From the NCBI GenBank assembly GCA_947497175.1, contig CANMFM010000003.1:1-64000 (forward strand): 64,000 nucleotides of DNA, read 5' to 3'. The first letter of the stretch is position 1, and each line of letters opens with the position of its first letter. The notes beneath the pieces are model-generated. The model worked only from the letters and a program-made list of their open reading frames with translations, did not search any database and was not told the origin of the DNA. This document shows, piece after piece, positions 35,866 through 43,613 of the stretch. Made by a program: the position numbers and the translations under genes. The stretch is from an uncultured Aquimarina sp. (GTDB lineage: Bacteria > Bacteroidota > Bacteroidia > Flavobacteriales > Flavobacteriaceae).

Positions 35866-37740
35866 TTATAAAGAGCGATAAATCTCTTTTAATTTTGTTG
35901 CGTCTATTTTTGATTTCCAATCAGGTCCTAATGCATTCTCCCAAAGAGGTTCTAACCCTAACGCAACAGTAGTCATAGTATCCAATTGTTCTTCAGTAAT
36001 ATTTGCACATATTCCTACTGGCAAAGTAATCCCATGGTATGCTTTCATTTTCTTAAAAACTTCAACCCCTTTAGGGTAATACTCTTCTAATTTATCAAAG
36101 ACAATACAGTTCCCGATTCCATGTTTGGTTCCCAATACGTAAGCAAGTCCATAGCTCATTGCATGTGCAACTCCTACCTGAGAATAGGCTATACTCATAC
36201 CGCCATGCCAGGATGCCATCATTAGTTTAGCATCAGACTCTTCTTTACTTAAATTATTTTCCAGAAAAATCTCATTACACAAATCCAATGCTTTTTCTCC
36301 ATAACTTTGACTAAAAGCATTTAAATATGTCCCATCCAGAGATTCTACACAATGAATATAGCAATCCATACCCGTATAAAACCATTGATCTTTAGGAACG
36401 TCTACGATGAGCTCCGGATCAAGTATTACTTGGTCAAATGGAGTATAATCAGAATTAATTCCCAATTTGCGTTCGGGTCCTGTAAGCACAGTAGTACGTG
36501 AAACTTCTGCTCCGGTACCAGAGATTGTTGGCACTCCAACATGATACACAGCTTTATTTTTTACCAAATCCCATCCTTGATACTCTGACGCACTTCCTGG
36601 ATTAGTTAACATAATGGCTACAGCTTTAGAGAGATCGAGTATTGATCCTCCTCCTATTCCAATAATTCCACTTGGGATAAATTGATAATCCTTTTTTATT
36701 TTAGAAACGATTTCATCTACTTGAGATGTTTTAGGCTCTTCTGTCGTAGAAACATAAATTATTTCATCTGTTGAGGACAATGATATCCTATCTTCAATAA
36801 AAGAAGTATTATTTTCAAAAACACTATCTATCAAATAGATAAATGGAGCAATACCATTTCTTTTATCAGAAAGAATCTTTCCTATTTGATTAAAGCATCC
36901 TTTGCCAAATACTACTTTTGGAACCATTGGAAAGTTTCTATGACTCGTGGTCTGGGCTTCAGGTGTAGTAATAGACTCGGTATTCAATGAATTTTCTTTA
37001 TTAATTATCTTTTTAGCTCTTTCTAAGTCCTCTGGAGTGTCAATTTCAACTCCTTCATGACTAGTTTCAATCATTTTAATATTTTTACCATACTCCAGAT
37101 AGCGTATGCATTCAATTTTTTCTGAAGCTTCTAAAGAACGCATGGGTAAATGGTAAAAATCCAAAAGAGCCTGTTTTCTAAATGCATAGACTCCTTTATG
37201 TTTGTGATAAACATGATTAATTTCTTTTTCTCTTGGATACGGAATTGGAGCACGAGAAAAATATAGAGCATAGTTATTTTCGTCTACAATAACTTTTACA
37301 CTATTAGGGTTCATAATATCATCCCAGTCATTCATTGGAGTCATGAGACTTGCCAAATCAATTTTATCAGAATCTTCTGCATAAAATACACTTAAAACTT
37401 TCTCCAGACTCTCACGGTCAGTAAATGGTTCATCTCCCTGAACGTTGACCACTATATCTACATCCATATCCTCTACGGCTTCAGCAATTCTATCACTACC
37501 ACAATCATGCTGTTTCGTACTCATAATAGCATTACCGCCATTAGATGTAATTTCTTTATAGATAATATCACTATCTGTAACCACGTAGACTGAATCAAAC
37601 AAACCAGAATTAATAGTCGCTTCGTAAGTTCTTCTAATAACGCTTTTCCCACCAAGGTCCTGCATTAGTTTAGCAGGGAAACGAGTAGCGGCATACCTCG
37701 CAGGTATCATAGCGATGGTTTTTAGAGAATTTTTGTTCAA
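35866..37740 (-). CDS. kdsB-kdnB: Fusion of CMP-Kdo synthetase (KdsB) and Kdo 8-oxidase (KdnB)
   Basis: 624 residues. Residues 1-247 are a 3-deoxy-manno-octulosonate cytidylyltransferase: [30 protein letters not shown], and the [13 protein letters not shown] end. A linker (about 248-268) leads into residues 270-624, an iron-type alcohol dehydrogenase very like Shewanella Kdn[31 protein letters not shown], and probable metal ligands Asp459, His463, His526 and His540 ([25 protein letters not shown]). KdnB oxidises C8 of Kdo, and KdnA then aminates it to 8-amino-Kdo before activation by KdsB. The start is a TTG at 37740, since the first ATG (residue 11) would cut the first strand. KdnA is not in the window. 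Confidence 0.93.
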   Translation of the reverse strand: MNKNSLKTIAMIPARYAATRFPAKLMQDLGGKSVIRRTYEATINSGLFDSVYVVTDSDIIYKEITSNGGNAIMSTKQHDCGSDRIAEAVEDMDVDIVVNVQGDEPFTDRESLEKVLSVFYAEDSDKIDLASLMTPMNDWDDIMNPNSVKVIVDENNYALYFSRAPIPYPREKEINHVYHKHKGVYAFRKQALLDFYHLPMRSLEASEKIECIRYLEYGKNIKMIETSHEGVEIDTPEDLERAKKIINKENSLNTESITTPEAQTTSHRNFPMVPKVVFGKGCFNQIGKILSDKRNGIAPFIYLIDSVFENNTSFIEDRISLSSTDEIIYVSTTEEPKTSQVDEIVSKIKKDYQFIPSGIIGIGGGSILDLSKAVAIMLTNPGSASEYQGWDLVKNKAVYHVGVPTISGTGAEVSRTTVLTGPERKLGINSDYTPFDQVILDPELIVDVPKDQWFYTGMDCYIHCVESLDGTYLNAFSQSYGEKALDLCNEIFLENNLSKEESDAKLMMASWHGGMSIAYSQVGVAHAMSYGLAYVLGTKHGIGNCIVFDKLEEYYPKGVEVFKKMKAYHGITLPVGICANITEEQLDTMTTVALGLEPLWENALGPDWKSKIDATKLKEIYRSL

Positions 37741-37849
37741 AATTTATTGCTTTTAAAGAATTACAAAAATAGTTTTTTTATAATTATTTCGCTGACTTAA
37801 CATCTAATTTTTAGTTTTATATATAGAAAACGATACCATAAAAATTACT

Positions 37850-38401
37850 TCAAAATAATTTTTTATAAAGTTTCCGTATTACGAAAAGAAGCATAATAAC
37901 TAATATAATGGCAAGCGGAGCTATAAAAATGGATGCAGCAGACATTACCGTAGCCGTTCCGGTTTCTACTGTTGCCACTAATGGATTAGCGACACCTCCG
38001 GTAGTGGCTGTTGAGGTTAAGCGAGTTGTTCCCATCGCAGTTTTGACTGTTGTGGCGGTTCCTCCTCCAGCTATAATAGCCAAAGTCCAGGTGATTACAG
38101 GATTTAGGTCTGTTATCGCCAAAACCATTACTGCTGTTCCTGCAATAGTGGCTAATGGAATCGCCAAGGTATCCAGAATATTATCGAACCACGGTATATA
38201 ATAAGCTAGTATTTCTACGAGTGTGGCAATAGATAATATCCATATGGATATTGTTCCTGAGATCCATTCCCAATTTTCGCTAAGAGGGATGATATCATAA
38301 TGCCCGGCCAAACTTAATGCTAATAATGGCAAAAACACTCTAAATCCAACTGAAGCTGCTAAACCCACACCTAAACAAATACTCAATATGGTTTCTTGCA
38401 T
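37850..38401 (-). CDS. DUF4126-family membrane protein
   Basis: 183 residues, mostly hydrophobic with about five membrane segments and almost no charged residues in them. The opening ETILSICLGVGLAASVGFRV, then FLPLLALSLAGH, and the central YIPWFDNILDTLAIPLATIA match DUF4126. Two repeated Thr/Gly-rich stretches (GGGTATTVKTAMGTTRLTST, GGVANPLVATVETG) follow, and the end is a final helix with basic tail (RKLYKKLF). Function unknown. It is downstream of the RecD-like helicase on the same strand with 42 bases between. Confidence 0.88.
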   Translation of the reverse strand: MQETILSICLGVGLAASVGFRVFLPLLALSLAGHYDIIPLSENWEWISGTISIWILSIATLVEILAYYIPWFDNILDTLAIPLATIAGTAVMVLAITDLNPVITWTLAIIAGGGTATTVKTAMGTTRLTSTATTGGVANPLVATVETGTATVMSAASIFIAPLAIILVIMLLFVIRKLYKKLF

Positions 38402-38443
38402 ATATGTCGTCTTAATTTATAAAATACATCCTAAAATTATACA

Positions 38444-39874
38444 CTACTCGTCTTCAACAAAAAAATCATCCTTAAATCCAATGAGAAAAAGTTTTTTCTT
38501 CGCTCTTGTCACTGCGGTATATAACCATCGTAAGTAATCTTTTGTTATTCCGTCTGAAAGATAAGGTTGCTCTATAAACACTTTATCCCATTGACCTCCT
38601 TGTGATTTATGGCACGTAATAGCATATGAAAACTTAACTTGTAGGCTGTTAAAAAACTTATTGTTCTTGACTCCCAAAAACTTCTTATATTTTGATTTTT
38701 CGCCTTCAAAATCTTTCATAACTTCTTGATACAATGTATTTGATTCTTCATAAGACAATGATGGAGTTTCTGAGGTTAACGTATCCAGAAGCAGAACTGT
38801 TTCGAAAGGTTTTTGATTTGGGTAATCCACCATATTTATTTTTACTTCGGCGAACCTAAAACCATATAAGTCTTTAAATGAATAAATTTCTAATACTTTA
38901 ATTATATCTCCGTTAGCAATAAACCCAGCTTCACTTTTATTATCTAACCAGAAATAGTTGTTTTTAACAACCATCAAATAGTCTCCTGCTGATAATTCTT
39001 CTTCTTGAAAAAGTATCCTAGATCTTATCTGTTGATTATAAATATTTGCTCTTTTATTAGACCGAAGAATGATAACCGACTCTTCATGACCAGAACTTGA
39101 ATATGCATCATTTAAAGCATCCATAATTTCATGTCCGTCTATAAACCTAACAATATCTGAATATCCTGAAATGTTAAACTGAAAAGAATCATAAAACCCA
39201 TCATTTAAGAGCTCTCTAAGTCTGGTGGCATTCATTAAAATACCACTACCCTCTGCCTGTCTTACAACTTCATCTAATTCTATTTGAGTAACCTCTTTAT
39301 TGAAGCCATTTGACAAGTTATCCGGGTTTAATGCCGGACTAACTTCCAATTTTACAGGAGGCAATTGAGCCGTATCCCCAATAAAAAGAATTTTACAATT
39401 AAACCCAGAATACACATACATAATTAAATCGTCTAACAATGATCCATTTTCAAAAAGCTTACTATCACTCGGCGTATCTGGAATCATGGAAGCCTCATCT
39501 ACAATAAAAATAGTATTCCGGTTTTTGTTTTGTTTAAGCTGAAAAGCTAAACCACCACTTGTATTCTTTTTGGGATAATAAATATTTCTATGAATAGTTT
39601 GTGCATGTTTTCCGGAATAATTGCTAATTACCTTGGCTGCCCGACCGGTTGGAGCCAAAAGAGTAGCATTTAACTTTGCTTTCCACAAATTTTTAACCAA
39701 GGTGCCCACAAGTGTAGTTTTACCTGTACCTGCATAACCTTTCAATAAAAAAAGGGAATCTTTTGATCCCGAAAGAACAAAATGAGATAATTTTTGTAAA
39801 ACAATATCTTGTTTTAATGTAGGCTCAAACGGAAAATCACCTTTCAACAACCCATAAAACTCCTTTTCCCTCAT
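38444..39874 (-). CDS. RecD-like superfamily 1 DNA helicase
   Basis: 476 residues, one compact SF1B helicase without the long N-terminal region of RecD2. Walker A is LLKGYAGTGKTTLVGTL (about residues 43-59), Walker B is IFIVDEASMIPD, the GDTAQLPPVK segment and motif VI (FSYAITCHKSQGGQWDKVF, LRWLYTAVTRAKKKLFLIGF) are intact. It should be an ATP-dependent 5'-3' helicase acting in recombination or repair. Similar short proteins are common in Bacteroidetes. It is transcribed divergently from the gene at 40009. Confidence 0.93.
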   Translation of the reverse strand: MREKEFYGLLKGDFPFEPTLKQDIVLQKLSHFVLSGSKDSLFLLKGYAGTGKTTLVGTLVKNLWKAKLNATLLAPTGRAAKVISNYSGKHAQTIHRNIYYPKKNTSGGLAFQLKQNKNRNTIFIVDEASMIPDTPSDSKLFENGSLLDDLIMYVYSGFNCKILFIGDTAQLPPVKLEVSPALNPDNLSNGFNKEVTQIELDEVVRQAEGSGILMNATRLRELLNDGFYDSFQFNISGYSDIVRFIDGHEIMDALNDAYSSSGHEESVIILRSNKRANIYNQQIRSRILFQEEELSAGDYLMVVKNNYFWLDNKSEAGFIANGDIIKVLEIYSFKDLYGFRFAEVKINMVDYPNQKPFETVLLLDTLTSETPSLSYEESNTLYQEVMKDFEGEKSKYKKFLGVKNNKFFNSLQVKFSYAITCHKSQGGQWDKVFIEQPYLSDGITKDYLRWLYTAVTRAKKKLFLIGFKDDFFVEDE

Positions 39875-39967
39875 TAATAATTATTATGTAGCATGAATAC
39901 TTTAGTTAATAAATCAAAGATAGGGATGATTTTTTGGCAATAAACTTTTACGATTAAAAAAAAATTG

Positions 39968-39975
39968 TAGATTTG
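39968..39975 (+). promoter_or_regulatory. -7 box of the 40009-42005 gene run
   Basis: TAGATTTG matches TAnnTTTG, 33 bases before the start codon at 40009. No clear TTTG is found 19-20 bases upstream. Confidence 0.5.
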
Positions 39976-40008
39976 CGTATACACTAATGTTTAAAGCTAA
40001 ATCATAAA

Positions 40009-40653
40009 ATGAAAATTGTTATTCAATTAGTTCTTTGGGTAGTTATAGGTTTTTTAGGATACCTAGTATATAATTCTGTAATGGGTCCTGTAGAATTCAA
40101 CAAGATAAAAGAAGCGAGATACGCTAAAGCCGTTGAAAACTTAAGAAACATCCGTAAAGCCCAATTAGCTTATAAAACTGTAACTGGAAGATTTGAAAAA
40201 GATCCTGCCAAATTAATCGCATTTATTGACACTGCTAAGTTTACTCTTACACAAAGAAGAGACTCAAGCTTCATTAGATTCAATAAAATTTTAAAAATAG
40301 ATGAGCCAAGAGACACCGTAGTAATAGATACACTAGGCTATGCATCTATTAAGGATTCTTTATTTAAGGCTAATAACCACAAAAACATGATGAAAGTTCC
40401 TATTGAAGGTGTAGATGCCAATTTTGAACTAGATGCTGGTTATATTAATAAAAATGATTTGAGAATTGCTGTTTTTGAAGTTAAAGTAGCCAAAGACATT
40501 TTATTACATGATCTTGATAAAGATCTTCTAGCTCAAGAGAAAGAAGTAGTATCTGTTGATGGTGTTAACGGACCCTACCTTTCTGTTGGTTCAATGAATG
40601 AAGTAAAAACTTCGGGTAACTGGCCATTAACTTATGGAGCAAACGATCAATAA
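40009..40653 (+). CDS. Membrane-anchored protein of unknown function
   Basis: 214 residues. A single N-terminal membrane helix (residues 3-22, IVIQLVLWVVIGFLGYLVYN) is followed by a basic helical segment (FNKIKEARYAKAVENLRNIR) and KAQLAYKTVTGRFEKD, then a soluble domain. The N-terminal helix plus RKAQLAYKTVTGRF pattern recalls pilin-like or pseudopilin leader regions, but no prepilin peptidase site is seen, so I do not call it a pilin. It overlaps the DUF3822 gene by 20 bases, implying coupled translation. Confidence 0.82.
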   Translation: MKIVIQLVLWVVIGFLGYLVYNSVMGPVEFNKIKEARYAKAVENLRNIRKAQLAYKTVTGRFEKDPAKLIAFIDTAKFTLTQRRDSSFIRFNKILKIDEPRDTVVIDTLGYASIKDSLFKANNHKNMMKVPIEGVDANFELDAGYINKNDLRIAVFEVKVAKDILLHDLDKDLLAQEKEVVSVDGVNGPYLSVGSMNEVKTSGNWPLTYGANDQ

Positions 40654-41464
40654 TAATACACTTGATAATAATATATCAGAAACATTGTCCATTCAGGTAA
40701 GCTTGAATGGACTTTCTTTTTGCACTGTAGATTCTGATCAGCAAATTACCGCTGTCGAGCACGATAATTTTGGAATACAATTAACACCAGAACAGGTTCT
40801 CGATAAAATAAAACATACTTTAGATAAAAACATCGCATTAAAAGGTGATTTCAAAACCATAGAAGTCATTTATCACAACGATCTATATACCTTAGTTCCT
40901 AAACCATTGTTTAATCAAGATATGGTAAAGGAGTATTTACAATATAATGTCAAAGTTCTCGATAATGATTTTATTACATATGACGAACTGGATCAACACG
41001 ATATTGTTACAGTATACATCCCTTATGCAAACATTAATAATTTCTTTTTTGATACGTTTGGTTCGTTTACCTATAAACACGCCAATACGATTTTAACAAG
41101 CTCCTTATTAACACAACAAAAGAATAATGACGCTACTACTGTCTTTGTTAATATGTCTGACAAATTATTCGACATTGTTATCATCAAAAACGGAAAATTA
41201 ATTTTGGAAAACACTTATAAATATGAAAATAAGGAAGATTTTCTATACTATTTGATGTTTACAACTGAACAGGCTCAATTAAACCCTGAAGAGTTTTTCT
41301 TAGTTTTTCTAGGAGATATTACTAAAGAAAGTGAGTGTTTTAGCATAGCACATAAGTATATTCGGAATATCACTTTTGGAAATCATTCGCGAGACTTAAA
41401 AATATCATCTACAGTACAACCTTTTGAACCCCACCAACATTTTATTTTGTTAAGTCATTTTTAA
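40634..41464 (+). CDS. DUF3822-family protein
   Basis: 276 residues, cytoplasmic. The family pattern includes LSIQVSLNGLSFCTVDSDQQ, a Thr/Asp segment around DLYTLVPKPLF, VTVYIPYANINNFFFDTFGS, then FTYKHANTILTSSLL, and IVIIKNGKLILENTYKYEN. DUF3822 is found next to rsmD and pantetheine-phosphate adenylyltransferase in Bacteroidetes and resembles a degenerate actin-fold (FtsA/PilM-like) protein. The ATG at 40634 lies within the preceding gene. It ends 2 bases before rsmD, so the three genes at 40009-42005 look like one operon. Confidence 0.9.
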   Translation: MEQTINNNTLDNNISETLSIQVSLNGLSFCTVDSDQQITAVEHDNFGIQLTPEQVLDKIKHTLDKNIALKGDFKTIEVIYHNDLYTLVPKPLFNQDMVKEYLQYNVKVLDNDFITYDELDQHDIVTVYIPYANINNFFFDTFGSFTYKHANTILTSSLLTQQKNNDATTVFVNMSDKLFDIVIIKNGKLILENTYKYENKEDFLYYLMFTTEQAQLNPEEFFLVFLGDITKESECFSIAHKYIRNITFGNHSRDLKISSTVQPFEPHQHFILLSHF

Positions 41465-41465
41465 T

Positions 41466-42005
41466 ATGCGTATTATTTCAGGAAAATATAAAGGAAAAAG
41501 GTTAAGTGCTCCAAAAAAACTACCAGTGCGACCTACAACGGATATGGCAAAAGAAGGACTGTTTAATATTCTTAACAATCAGTACAACTTTTCTGAACTA
41601 TCTGTTCTTGATCTTTTTGCAGGAACTGGCAATATTAGTTATGAATTTGCTTCTAGAGGCACCAACAACATTACAGCTGTTGATGCTCATTATGCCTGCA
41701 CGGGGTATATTAAAAGCACAGCTAATGAGCTTGATTTTTCAATTGAAACAATCAAGAGCGATGTCTATAGTTATCTAGAAAAAGTAAAACACAAAGTTGA
41801 TATTATTTTTGCAGACCCGCCTTATGATTTTACCAAAGAGCAATTTCTAAAAATAGCAGAATTAGTTTTTAAGAACAAACTGCTTCTAGATGACGGTCTT
41901 TTAATAATAGAACACTCAAAACACACCTTATTAGAAGACGCTCCAAATTTTGATAATTCGAGAAAATACGGAGGCTCGGTTTTTAGTTTTTTTAAAAACG
42001 AATAA
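41466..42005 (+). CDS. rsmD: 16S rRNA (guanine966-N2)-methyltransferase
   Basis: 179 residues. RsmD methylates G966 of 16S rRNA. It has the opening RIISGKYKGKRLSAPKKLPV, then RPTTDMAKEGLFNIL, SAM motif I VLDLFAGTGNISYEFASRG, and the catalytic motif IIFADPPYDF (DPPY). The length is usual. It is the last gene of the operon and converges on the orphan membrane protein gene with 7 bases between. Confidence 0.96.
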   Translation: MRIISGKYKGKRLSAPKKLPVRPTTDMAKEGLFNILNNQYNFSELSVLDLFAGTGNISYEFASRGTNNITAVDAHYACTGYIKSTANELDFSIETIKSDVYSYLEKVKHKVDIIFADPPYDFTKEQFLKIAELVFKNKLLLDDGLLIIEHSKHTLLEDAPNFDNSRKYGGSVFSFFKNE

Positions 42006-42012
42006 TCAAAAG

Positions 42013-42465
42013 TTATTCATTCATTACAGACATCCTGATCGAAAATTCATCAATCGTAGTCAAACTACTCAAAGAATCGATTTGATGCGAAGCATTACTA
42101 ATGATATCTTCATAAAAAGCCAATACTTTGGCATCAAAGCCTGGTGTATCTTCGGCAGTAATTTTGAAAATATCCATTTGATATATAAAATTATTCAAAA
42201 TATGATGGCTAGACGAAAGCATCGCTTTATAAATATTCAGCTTTGCATTTTCTACTTGAACCTTTTTACTATTTCTTACCGTATCAATAAATAGGAATAA
42301 GAAAAAAATAAATAAGGGAATTAGAATTTCATCAACCTCTAAGTGATCAATACTCGACAAAAACTCTATAAATTGTTCAAAAAGGTCTAAGTCTAAAAAT
42401 ATGGTTGAGAAATAAATAAAAACAGACAATACAAATCCTATAAGCGTTAGTTTGTACTTGTTCAT
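42013..42465 (-). CDS. Two-helix membrane protein with a histidine-kinase-like H-box
   Basis: 150 residues. Two membrane helices (about 6-25 and 43-62) are followed by a cytoplasmic helical segment of about 85 residues with AMLSSSHHILNNFIYQMDIF. The HHxLNNF pattern is similar to the H-box of HisKA_2 or LytS-type kinases, and the helical hairpin that follows (DIISNASHQIDSLSSLT) fits a dimerisation and phosphotransfer domain. No ATPase domain exists, so it is not a kinase by itself. It could accept phosphate from another kinase, or the resemblance may be chance. The downstream gap to 42674 shows no gene. Confidence 0.78.
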   Translation of the reverse strand: MNKYKLTLIGFVLSVFIYFSTIFLDLDLFEQFIEFLSSIDHLEVDEILIPLFIFFLFLFIDTVRNSKKVQVENAKLNIYKAMLSSSHHILNNFIYQMDIFKITAEDTPGFDAKVLAFYEDIISNASHQIDSLSSLTTIDEFSIRMSVMNE

Positions 42466-42673
42466 TGGTTAGGGGGATTAAAGTTAGGGAGTGACGATTT
42501 GTGAGGTTTTATTGGGTTTACGATTAGATACAATTCTTTAAAATTACACCTGCGTTTAAGAGTCGTGATGGATAAATATAAGTAAAAAATAAAAATAGGC
42601 AGCATTTTACAAGTATTTTAACACTAATAAAATGATGTAAACCCATAAAGACACAAGGTAGAAACACTAATTT

Positions 42674-43576
42674 TTATGCCACTTCTTCTCCGGTTGAAGC
42701 TTCCCATATCATAAACCATTCTTGATCCGTAATTTGTTTGTCTAAAGCGTTAACTGCAGACTTAATTCTATCAATTTTGGTTGAACCGATTATTGGATGA
42801 ATCCCTGATGGATGCTTTAAAATCCATGCAATCAAAACCTGATCGTGTGTCATCTCATACTTTATTGCTAATTGATCAACTACCTTGTTTATTCTTACAA
42901 CGCTATCTTCAGGCTGTTTTGCAAAAAACTTACCTCCAGCCAGAGTAGAATACCCCATGGGTTTGATTTTTTTTGAAATACACTGATCTAAAGTACCGTT
43001 GATAAAAGGCTCTAGATGTAAAGGTGAAATTTCTATTTGATTTGTCTCTAAAGAAACAAAAGAATTTAACGTCTCAAACTGTGAAGGAGTAAAATTAGAG
43101 ACTCCAAAATGCAAGACTTTACCTTCTTTTTTGAGTTTGGTAAAAGCGTCAGCTACCTCATCTGGTTTCAATAGAGGACTAGGCCTGTGTATTAATAATA
43201 CATCCAGGTAATCTGTTCTCAAGTTTACCAGCGATTGCTCAACAGATTGTATAATGTACTCTTTACTTGTATTATAAGATTTTATCTTATTATCCGGGCG
43301 ATTTGGCGTAACTAATTTAATTCCACACTTAGTAACTAATTGTATTTTTTCACGAAGAGAAGAAATTCCTTTAAGCGCATTACCAAATAATGTTTCGGTT
43401 GTATAGTGCCCATAGATATCGGCATGGTCAAAGGTAGTGACGTCAATATTTATACAATCTTCAATTAGCTTACGAGACTGATCTACAGATAAATTAGCCC
43501 CCCACTCTCCCCAATTCATACATCCAGCGACTATCTGAGAAAATATAGGTGTATTTTCAGAAATCTTATTATTCAT
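42674..43576 (-). CDS. Aldo/keto reductase
   Basis: 300 residues. An NADPH-type (beta/alpha)8 oxidoreductase of the YdhF-like group. The catalytic tetrad can be placed: Asp and Tyr in FDHADIYGHYTTETLFG, Lys in IQLVTKCGIKL, and His in VLLIHRPSPLL. GVSNFTPSQF, and the C-terminal AWILKHPSGIHPIIGSTKID, are the usual phosphate-binding segments. The substrate is unknown. It is 37 bases after the GH3/beta-lactamase gene on the same strand. Confidence 0.95.
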   Translation of the reverse strand: MNNKISENTPIFSQIVAGCMNWGEWGANLSVDQSRKLIEDCINIDVTTFDHADIYGHYTTETLFGNALKGISSLREKIQLVTKCGIKLVTPNRPDNKIKSYNTSKEYIIQSVEQSLVNLRTDYLDVLLIHRPSPLLKPDEVADAFTKLKKEGKVLHFGVSNFTPSQFETLNSFVSLETNQIEISPLHLEPFINGTLDQCISKKIKPMGYSTLAGGKFFAKQPEDSVVRINKVVDQLAIKYEMTHDQVLIAWILKHPSGIHPIIGSTKIDRIKSAVNALDKQITDQEWFMIWEASTGEEVA

Positions 43577-43613
43577 AAATGTAATGTTCTTAAAATTATA
43601 CTATCTAAAGCAA

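Noticed and set aside
40009-40653. Type IV pilin or pseudopilin
   Set aside because: The N-terminal helix and following segment look pilin-like, but no Gly-Phe prepilin cleavage site precedes the helix, and no pilus genes are nearby.
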